DNA of 12,377 bases from positions 1-12,377 of the forward strand of contig CANGOK010000074.1 in assembly GCA_947455285.1 (NCBI GenBank), in the 5' to 3' direction. The notes beneath the pieces were generated by a model. The model did not search any database. It had not been told where the DNA came from and saw only the letters and a program-made list of their open reading frames with translations. The stretch's first letter is position 1; every line of letters starts with the position of its first letter. This document shows positions 1 through 5,341 of this stretch, piece by piece. The stretch comes from Beijerinckiaceae bacterium (GTDB lineage Bacteria > Pseudomonadota > Alphaproteobacteria > Rhizobiales > Beijerinckiaceae). Position numbers and translations under genes: made by a program.

Positions 1-860
1 CGCACGCAGCCGGTGATCCTTGAGCGCGAATGCGCGCATAACCGATCCGTGAAATTGATGAAGAGCGGCTTGTCGAAAACCCCGACGAGCTGACCCGCCT
101 CCGCAATCGCCTTCTCGACCGCCGCCCTGTCGCGCGGATCGGCGCGCAGATATCCCGGTCGCAGCTCCGAGGCGGGAAACAAGGCGCCATAGCCGCTAAG
201 ATCGAGAATGATGTCGCAGGTCGAGGTGGCGCCATTACGCGCGGCGCTGAATTTCAGATGGGCGCGCGAACTTGGCGCAGGAAGCGCTGTTTCATCAATG
301 GAAAGCTCGAAGGCGCCCAGCACGCCTCTAGCGTTTCGCACATGGCCCTGAACCACTGGAAAATCACGCGTAGCGGGCGCCGCCACGTCGTCCGGCCGGG
401 AAAGCATGACCGTGACATCGAGACGATCAGCCAACCTGCGCCCAGCTTCTATCGCCGCTTCATCGCGCCCATAGATGAGGATCACGCCTTCGCTCTTGAG
501 CGTAACGGCCTGAATCGGCGGCATGTCTTCGCGCGCCGCGGCGATAAGGGCGGCCGCCTTGGGGCCGGCCTGCGAGGCCTCGCTCGACCATCCCGAGGTT
601 TCACGAATGTTCACGAAAGCGAGAGACGAATTGGCGGCAAGGTCTTCGGCGACTTCGTTGAAAAGTGCCGCCTCCTGCGTGCAGGCGATGGTGATGGGCG
701 CCGGGCTCGCCAGCGCATTCTTAAACAAGTCGATCTGCGCGCCGCAAAGCTGGTCAGCCCGCGTGAAGCAACCGACGCCGCCCTTCGTCAGCGCGGCTTC
801 ATCGATCGGCATCGACTTTTCGCAGGAGCAGACAAACAGACGGGAATCCACGCCGCTCAT
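1..860 (-). CDS. 4Fe-4S polyferredoxin-like protein, FDH-associated (N-terminal part, cut by window edge)
   Basis: Reading the minus strand from an ATG at 860-858 gives 286 uninterrupted codons to the window edge, so the C-terminus is missing. A Shine-Dalgarno-like GGGAGAA lies just upstream. The N-terminal domain has a distinctive cysteine pattern (C11, C13, C31, C39, C60, in contexts FVCSCEKSM, GCFTRADQLCG and IACTQEA). Near the break the protein reads FDKPLFINF, then LCAHSRSRITGC (C275, C285). This resembles the entry into a ferredoxin-type cluster region of the multi-cluster 4Fe-4S proteins found next to formate dehydrogenases in alphaproteobacteria. No signal peptide is visible, so a cytoplasmic location is likely. 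It diverges from the accessory operon at 952 and probably shares its control region. A role in electron delivery or FDH maturation is inferred from context only. The family call is fairly secure; the function is unknown. Confidence 0.8.
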   Translation of the reverse strand, partial: MSGVDSRLFVCSCEKSMPIDEAALTKGGVGCFTRADQLCGAQIDLFKNALASPAPITIACTQEAALFNEVAEDLAANSSLAFVNIRETSGWSSEASQAGPKAAALIAAAREDMPPIQAVTLKSEGVILIYGRDEAAIEAGRRLADRLDVTVMLSRPDDVAAPATRDFPVVQGHVRNARGVLGAFELSIDETALPAPSSRAHLKFSAARNGATSTCDIILDLSGYGALFPASELRPGYLRADPRDRAAVEKAIAEAGQLVGVFDKPLFINFTDRLCAHSRSRITGCV

Positions 861-890
861 TCCAATTCTCCCGGGGACCTCGCAGATTTT

Positions 891-920
891 CTATCCTATT
901 CGCGAAGCACCCGCTATCCT
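891..920. repeat. Short direct repeat in divergent control region
   Basis: The heptamer CTATCCT occurs at 891-897 and again at 914-920, 23 bp apart, in the 91-bp spacer between the divergent 4Fe-4S gene and the ligase-like gene. Spacing of about two helical turns would suit a regulator binding one face of the DNA. The repeat is short and could be chance. I see no convincing sigma-70 or sigma-54 promoter in this spacer. Confidence 0.3.
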
Positions 921-951
921 TATCGAAATCCGCAACACAGCTCACGTCTTC

Positions 952-1698
952 ATGTCCTCCACACAGCAAAGCTCGCTCGATCTGCCTCCCGGCTTCACTC
1001 AAGTGAAGCTGCGCGAGCTTGGCGACGCCTATGCCCATGCCTGCTCAATCGCCCAGAAGGAGGGCGCCGGCGCGCTCGTCTGGGTGGGGCGTTATGATCT
1101 CGTTGAGTTCGCTCTCGTGCTGGAGCCTGACGAACCACTGGCGAGCGCGCGCCGCGCGCATTTCGCCGCCATGAACGCCCTTGGCGACGCCATCGCCGCC
1201 CATTGCCCGCCCGAGCGCGAAATCGCTTTCGCCTGGCCAGATACGCTGCTTTTCGATGGCGCCATGATTGGCGGCCTGCGCCTCGCGTGGCCGCAGGATT
1301 GCGCTGAGGATCAAATCCCAGACTGGCTCGTCGTCGGCGCCATGCTGCGCGTCGCAGATCTCAGCCATGTGGAGACGGGCCTGGTTCCCGGCAGCACCTC
1401 TCTCTTGTCTGAAGGTTTCGAGATGCTGGATTGCGAAGCCATCATTGAAAGCTTCACGCGGCATCTGATGACCCATTTCGACCGCTGGAAGGAGAGTGGC
1501 TTCAAGGCTGTGGCGAATGACTTTTTCGCGCGCCTCCCGCTCGGCAAGGCGGGGGAGAGGCGCGCCATCGACGGCAATGGCGATCTGCTGGTTCATGCGC
1601 CTTTAGATACAGGGCCAGCAAAACGCAGCTCGCTCCTCGAGGGCCTAAACAAGGCCGCATGGTTCGACGCTCGCCACGGCGCCCCAAGGCTGAGGTGA
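952..1698 (+). CDS. Biotin/lipoate-protein-ligase-like protein (DUF4444 type), probably not a working ligase
   Basis: This 248-residue protein resembles the FDH-linked biotin/lipoate A/B ligase-like family whose C-terminus is called DUF4444. The ligase outline is recognisable: a short strand GALVWVGRYDL (39-50) where ligases carry their Arg/Gly-rich substrate loop, then EFALVLEPDEPL (52-63), then WPDTLLFDGAMIGG (95-108), which matches the KWPND...KLAG segment of BirA. Key residues differ. The GRGRxGR loop is absent, the Lys before WP is Ala94, and the catalytic-lysine position of KLAG is Met105. The C-terminal part (about 165-248) carries a helix with HLMTHFDRW and a short DGNGDLLVH strand. 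The reading frame stays open upstream to 523, but that part is antisense to the 4Fe-4S gene. ATG 952 is the first start inside the spacer, and no clear ribosome site precedes it. It heads a five-gene operon. A scaffold or cofactor-binding role in FDH maturation is inference. Confidence 0.8.
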   Translation: MSSTQQSSLDLPPGFTQVKLRELGDAYAHACSIAQKEGAGALVWVGRYDLVEFALVLEPDEPLASARRAHFAAMNALGDAIAAHCPPEREIAFAWPDTLLFDGAMIGGLRLAWPQDCAEDQIPDWLVVGAMLRVADLSHVETGLVPGSTSLLSEGFEMLDCEAIIESFTRHLMTHFDRWKESGFKAVANDFFARLPLGKAGERRAIDGNGDLLVHAPLDTGPAKRSSLLEGLNKAAWFDARHGAPRLR

Positions 1699-1702
1699 CG
1701 AG

Positions 1703-2260
1703 ATGACGAAGCTTCCCCGCACCATCCGTCTCGACCCCTCTGACACGTTCATTTTTGAACAGGCCGCGAACCCCGGCGAGTGGGCGGTTTCGGGCTCTTT
1801 CGCCTTCCTTGATCGCGAGCCCTCCATGCTCACGCACAAAGAGCGCGTGGCGTTAAGGTCGGGTTTTCTAGGACTTGCCTCCTTCGGCTGGTCGACGCTC
1901 TGCGTTGTGGTCGAGGCGAGCCCTGAAGAACGCGCTGAAGCCGTGCAGCGGCTTGCGACCTATCTCATCGAAGCCCATGGGGCGCCTTCAACCGAGCTTG
2001 CGCTCATGGCGGCGGAAGAAGAAATCCAGTTCGCAGAATCCCTCTGCCAGCATCCCGTGCAAACCATTCTGGCCGTGCAGCGCGAAATTGAAGACACCGG
2101 CGAGATCCGCGAACGGTTCCGCACTCTTCACGCCCGCGACCGCTCTGGCGATACCGACCCATTGCACGCCAATGTGCGCGCCTTCACGATGATCGAAGAC
2201 CACGACGAGCCCGTAGAAGACGTCGATCTCCAAGGCCTCTTGAAGGCGGACCGCACATGA
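1703..2260 (+). CDS. DUF6505-like protein, FDH accessory cluster
   Basis: This is a 185-residue soluble protein with no signal peptide, membrane segment or cofactor motif that I can see. It matches my memory of the DUF6505 family, which sits beside formate dehydrogenase genes in alphaproteobacteria: an opening RTIRLDPSDTFIFE (6-19), GEWAVSG (25-31), the block SGFLGLASFGWSTL (53-66), then EEEIQFAESLCQHPV (105-119). The C-terminus (about 145-185) is acidic and looks disordered. The start follows the upstream stop by four bases, with GAGGTGACGAG as a possible ribosome site. Its stop overlaps the next start (ATGA at 2257-2260), so it is probably translated together with its neighbours. No biochemical function is known to me. 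A structural or assembly role for the FDH complex is the simplest guess from context. Confidence 0.72.
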   Translation: MTKLPRTIRLDPSDTFIFEQAANPGEWAVSGSFAFLDREPSMLTHKERVALRSGFLGLASFGWSTLCVVVEASPEERAEAVQRLATYLIEAHGAPSTELALMAAEEEIQFAESLCQHPVQTILAVQREIEDTGEIRERFRTLHARDRSGDTDPLHANVRAFTMIEDHDEPVEDVDLQGLLKADRT

Positions 2261-3276
2261 GAGAATTCTGGGTATCTTCTGGCCATCATCTCACCCGCCG
2301 CGCAGAGCATGGGGGGCTCGTGGTCACGCCCGAGCTCATCATGGCCTATCTGGCCCGGCCCGAATTAGCGCCTCCTGAAGAGGCCTGCGAGGCCGAGCGA
2401 GCCTTGCACGCTTCGCTGATGAGGGAGCCGATGCGGCCCGTGACGCCGCAAGACATCGGCGCAATGGCTGACGCCGACGCACGCGAAAACTGGACCTTCA
2501 TGATCGCCTTCAGGGATCTCCTCCTGAACGCCCGGTCGCTGGAGGGCGCCTATCTGGAGCTGGCGCGCAAGGGCGCCAATCATCTCCCACCCATCATGTT
2601 GAATCAGCTCTGCCACCTGTTGTTGCGCAATGCGCTCGATGGCTGCGAGGACCCCTTCATCCTGCGGGCCGGAGAGCTGTTCTTCCGCCCGCAGAAAGCG
2701 GCCTTGCGCGATGGCGCGCTATTGCTCGCCGATTGCGAAGTGGTAGAGGCGCAGCAAGCCTATGCGCAGGACGCCCATCATTCTCCCCTGACCGCATTGC
2801 TGAACGATGTCCCTGAATTCGGCAATCTCGATGTCATGGATAGCGAGAACGCCTGGACCTATTGGTCGCGCTCTGACGCCCATAGCATGATCATGAATAT
2901 GGGCGGCGACGCGAAGGCCCGCATGGGTCTCGCCCAGGCCATTGAACGCTGGATCGCGCATCTGATGCGGATCGAGGTCAAGGTGGAGCCCATCGCCCGG
3001 ATGGAGGACCAAGACTGGCGCTGGTTTATCGGGCTCGACGCACAGGCCACGCGGATCGGCAATGCGCTCTGGAATGGCGAGGCGATCGGGCCGGGCGCGG
3101 CGGATCGGATCGTGACGCTGATGCGCCTGACATTCGTTGACGAAAGCAGAGTGCGCCCCGATATGCGTGGCAAGCCGGTCTATCTGATCGGCGCCATGGA
3201 TCACGAAAGCGTGTGGCGCCTCAAACCCCAGAACCTGCTCGTCGGCCTGCCTCTGCTAGAAGGCGCGCATTCATGA
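2257..3276 (+). CDS. DUF6352-like protein, FDH accessory cluster
   Basis: This 339-residue protein is predicted soluble and largely helical. It resembles the DUF6352 family that accompanies this FDH gene set. Recognisable blocks are the N-terminal REFWVSSGHHL (2-12), YLARPELAPPEEACEAERALH (31-51), DADARENW (72-79), HLPPIMLNQLCHLLLRNAL (109-127), LFFRPQKAALRDGALLLAD (141-159) and the C-terminal VWRLKPQNLLVGLPL (319-333). Cysteines are few and not arranged as a metal site. There is no signal peptide. Both ends are ATGA overlaps with neighbouring genes, which argues for translational coupling and matched protein amounts. I know of no assigned function. The constant company of FDH genes suggests a maturation or regulatory role in the cytoplasm, but nothing in the sequence fixes this. 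Confidence 0.75.
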   Translation: MREFWVSSGHHLTRRAEHGGLVVTPELIMAYLARPELAPPEEACEAERALHASLMREPMRPVTPQDIGAMADADARENWTFMIAFRDLLLNARSLEGAYLELARKGANHLPPIMLNQLCHLLLRNALDGCEDPFILRAGELFFRPQKAALRDGALLLADCEVVEAQQAYAQDAHHSPLTALLNDVPEFGNLDVMDSENAWTYWSRSDAHSMIMNMGGDAKARMGLAQAIERWIAHLMRIEVKVEPIARMEDQDWRWFIGLDAQATRIGNALWNGEAIGPGAADRIVTLMRLTFVDESRVRPDMRGKPVYLIGAMDHESVWRLKPQNLLVGLPLLEGAHS

Positions 3277-3779
3277 GCGCGTGTGACGAAAAGACCACCT
3301 GCGAGCTTGGCGTGGTGCTCGCACGCCGCAGCCTCGACAATCCATGGGTGGATCATGTCTGGGCGGCTCATACGGTGCTTTACCCGGCGCCAGAGACGCA
3401 GGCCGGGACGCTTTTGTCGTCCGAGCCTGCTCTCACCCTCGTCTATGCTGGGCCGGCGACGGTTGAGCTGTTCATCAGTGAAACAGGCAACTACCGCGAC
3501 AATCTCCAGTCAGGCGCTCCCTCCCTTTGGATCGCCGCGCGCACTCGCAGCGACGGTGGGACGCCCGAGTTCATCCGGGTCACTGCCGATCCGACTGAAG
3601 GCGAGGCATATTTCGAGTCAGGAAGCGATGTGGTCGCGGCGCTGCCCATGCCGCCAGCGTTGATCGAATGGATCAGCGCATTCGTTGAAGCCTATCATGT
3701 CGAACGAGAATTTTTGAAACGCAAGCGCGACCGGAAAGATGGCGGAAGTCGCCATGGGCCGCCGCGGGGCGCCGCATGA
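3273..3779 (+). CDS. DUF3305 domain protein
   Basis: This is a 168-residue protein of the DUF3305 family. Visible family landmarks are GVVLARRSLDNPWVDHVW (13-30), VYAGPATVELFISETGNYRDNL (57-78), PSLWIAAR (83-90), EAYFESGSDVVAALPMP (111-127) and WISAFVEAYHVEREFLKRKRDRK (133-155). The last block is strongly basic. An in-frame start at 3213 exists, but it lies inside the upstream gene. The ATG at 3273 gives the ATGA overlap used elsewhere in this operon and puts the conserved domain close to the N-terminus. The protein has no signal peptide and no cofactor motif. It is paired with DUF3306 immediately downstream through another ATGA overlap, the usual arrangement for these two families beside formate dehydrogenases. 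Function is unknown; a paired complex with the DUF3306 protein is plausible. Confidence 0.85.
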   Translation: MSACDEKTTCELGVVLARRSLDNPWVDHVWAAHTVLYPAPETQAGTLLSSEPALTLVYAGPATVELFISETGNYRDNLQSGAPSLWIAARTRSDGGTPEFIRVTADPTEGEAYFESGSDVVAALPMPPALIEWISAFVEAYHVEREFLKRKRDRKDGGSRHGPPRGAA

Positions 3780-4402
3780 GCGACGACGGATCCTTCCTCA
3801 CGCGCTGGTCAAAGCGCAAACATGACGCCCTCGCTCAACGCGCAGAGGAGGCGCAAGAGACGACCGACGCAGTCGCGCAAGAGCGGGAAGAAGAAAGTGA
3901 GGATAAGCCTTTCGACCTCGCCGCTCTACCCGATATCGAAGCCTTGACCGGTCAATCAGACATCTCCGCATTCATGCACAAAGCTGTTCCCGAGGCCCTT
4001 CGAAACGCCGCGCTGCGAAAGATCTGGGCGCAGGATCCGGCGGTGCGCGACTACGTCGGCGAAGCCCTCGATTACGCCTGGGACTGGAACTCGCCCGGGG
4101 GCGTTCCTGGCTTCGGAGACATAGCGGCCAGCGAACAAACATTGGAATTTGCCCGAAATCTGCTTGCGGGACCGCGTGAGCACGAAAATGTGATCGACTC
4201 CGATGTGACGAAGCATAACGAGCCCCCGCCTGCGGCTATTGGCGAAGAGACCAGCGAAGCGAGGGGCGCCGAATCCGGTCTCGATCCGCAGGCTATTGGA
4301 AATACTGATCGTATTGTCGTTAGTCAGCAGACCGCCACACATATTAACGCTGATAGCCCATCGCCGAGAAAGCACCGGCATGGTGGAGCGCTGCCTAGCT
4401 GA
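3776..4402 (+). CDS. DUF3306 domain protein
   Basis: This 208-residue protein is of the DUF3306 family. The N-terminus carries the family hallmark SFLTRWSKRKHDAL (6-19). A charged linker follows (20-45, rich in Glu and Arg). The core domain is LPDIEALTGQSDISAFM (51-67) and VPEALRNAALRKIWAQDP (71-88). Residues from about 130 to 195 form a low-complexity, probably disordered linker whose base use is less GC-rich than that of its neighbours. The chain closes with a basic, His-containing tail RKHRHGGALPS (198-208), which I recall as a recurring ending in this family. The start overlaps the DUF3305 stop (ATGA). It is the last gene of the accessory block, followed by a 112-bp gap. No enzymatic motif is visible and the function is unknown. 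A tethered tail that docks on a partner is conceivable. Confidence 0.83.
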   Translation: MSDDGSFLTRWSKRKHDALAQRAEEAQETTDAVAQEREEESEDKPFDLAALPDIEALTGQSDISAFMHKAVPEALRNAALRKIWAQDPAVRDYVGEALDYAWDWNSPGGVPGFGDIAASEQTLEFARNLLAGPREHENVIDSDVTKHNEPPPAAIGEETSEARGAESGLDPQAIGNTDRIVVSQQTATHINADSPSPRKHRHGGALPS

Positions 4403-4455
4403 ACCGTAGCGAAGGCTCCTACGCCGCATTTATAGGTCGCTGTCGAAGAGGTTTT

Positions 4456-4485
4456 TTGGACGAGTTCGTTTTTCTATCTTATAGT
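4456..4485 (+). promoter_or_regulatory. Candidate sigma-70 promoter for the fdh structural operon
   Basis: TTGGAC at 4456-4461 and TATAGT at 4480-4485 are separated by 18 bp, in the only sizeable gap (4403-4514) between the accessory block and torD. The -10 box matches the consensus at five of six positions; the -35 box is weak, matching only TTG. Transcription would start near 4492, leaving a leader of about 20 bases that contains the AGGAG ribosome site at 4504-4508. The gap is visibly more AT-rich than the flanking genes. No terminator is obvious between DUF3306 and this site, so read-through from upstream is also possible. Confidence 0.4.
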
Positions 4486-4514
4486 GTCGCATTAACGCAG
4501 TTCAGGAGAGCGAC

Positions 4515-5105
4515 ATGCCCCTGGATGGAACGATCGACGAGATCGACGTCCTCAGAAGTTCGGAATATGCCTTGCTCGCCGTCCTGATGGGTGCGGCGCC
4601 GAACAATGATCTTTTGATGCGCCTCACCGGTCTTCGTGGCGATGCGACGCCTTTGGGGCTTGCCCATATCGCTTTGGCGGACGCCGCTCGCATAACGCAG
4701 GAGAGCGCTGTAGCGCGTGAATATTTCAACCTTTTTATTGGCGTCGCACGTGGCGAGCTGCTGCCCTATGGCTCCTGGTATCAGACTGGCTTCCTGCACG
4801 AGCGTCCGCTTGCGCGGGTTCGCGAGGATCTCGCCACGCTAGGCATTGAGCGCGATGGTCCCGGCAAGGAGCCGGAAGATCACATCGCCATCCTTTGCGA
4901 AGTCATGGCCGGCATGGCCGAAGGTCGCTTCGAGGCGGACATCGATGCGCAGGCGCGATTCTTCCAGCGCCATATCGAGCCCTGGGCCGCTCGTTTCTTC
5001 GCCGATCTGGAGCTTTGCTCGGCGGCCTCCTTCTACAAATCCGTCGGCCGCCTCGGCCGTACCTTCATCGAACTCGAGGCGGAAGCCTTCAAGCTGCCTC
5101 GTTGA
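4515..5105 (+). CDS. TorD/DmsD-family redox-enzyme maturation chaperone
   Basis: This 196-residue, all-helical cytoplasmic chaperone belongs to the TorD family. Such proteins bind the Tat signal and apoprotein of a molybdoenzyme and hold back export until the cofactor is inserted. Family signatures are EYFNLFIGVARGELLPYGSWY (69-89) followed by HERPLARVREDL (95-106), the conserved EPEDH loop (119-123) and FFQRHIEPWAARFFADLE (149-166). The length is normal for the family. The start is well supported by AGGAG at 4504-4508, seven bases after a match to the preferred ribosome site. The gene opens the structural part of the locus, 17 bp before the Tat microprotein gene, so its client is almost certainly the FdhA encoded at 5342, and possibly the microprotein too. 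It is not an FdhE-type chaperone, since no CxxC zinc motifs are present. Confidence 0.88.
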   Translation: MPLDGTIDEIDVLRSSEYALLAVLMGAAPNNDLLMRLTGLRGDATPLGLAHIALADAARITQESAVAREYFNLFIGVARGELLPYGSWYQTGFLHERPLARVREDLATLGIERDGPGKEPEDHIAILCEVMAGMAEGRFEADIDAQARFFQRHIEPWAARFFADLELCSAASFYKSVGRLGRTFIELEAEAFKLPR

Positions 5106-5122
5106 ACCGGAGACTTCGCGTC

Positions 5123-5329
5123 ATGACAACGTCTGACCAGAAACTCGATAAGTCCGTTATGGATCGGCGAAGCTTTTTCCGCGCAGGCGGCGGCGTGGCC
5201 GTCTCGGCGGCGGCCGCTGTGTTGCCAGCGCAAGAAGCCGCAGCAGCGGAGGCCCCGGATGAGCGTACGAAGGCGCGCTACAAAGAAACCGATCACGTCA
5301 AAGCCTATTACCGCGTCAACCGGTACTGA
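5123..5329 (+). CDS. Small Tat-signal protein of formate dehydrogenase regions (TIGR02811 type)
   Basis: This 68-residue protein consists almost wholly of a twin-arginine signal and a short conserved tail. The signal is DRRSFFRAGG (14-23), followed by an Ala/Val-rich hydrophobic stretch (24-42) with possible cleavage after the Ala run near 42. The tail reads RYKETDHVKAYYRVNRY (52-68), which matches the Y-x-E-T-x-H-x-x-x-Y-Y motif of the family named formate dehydrogenase region TAT target. The frame is open further upstream, but ATG 5123 has GGAG at 5109-5112 and starts just after the torD stop. It lies 12 bp before fdhA, so the two are surely co-transcribed. The mature peptide would be only about 25 residues. 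It may be a small FDH subunit or an export partner. The family call is strong; its role is unknown. Confidence 0.85.
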   Translation: MTTSDQKLDKSVMDRRSFFRAGGGVAVSAAAAVLPAQEAAAAEAPDERTKARYKETDHVKAYYRVNRY

Positions 5330-5341
5330 GGGAGCCGATCG

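Noticed and set aside
523..951. Upstream extension of the ligase-like reading frame
   Set aside because: It overlaps the minus-strand 4Fe-4S gene for over 300 bases and adds no family-like sequence. Homologues as I recall them begin near LPPGF, just after ATG 952.
258..1097. Plus-strand open frame of 279 residues over the left part
   Set aside because: It is antisense to the 4Fe-4S gene and overlaps the ligase-like gene in another frame. The translation is Arg-rich with no recognisable domain, a typical high-GC shadow.
4403..4457. Possible terminator after DUF3306 (CGTAG...CTACG followed later by a T run)
   Set aside because: The stem is only five base pairs and the T run at 4452-4457 is about 30 bases away from it, so it does not form an intrinsic terminator.
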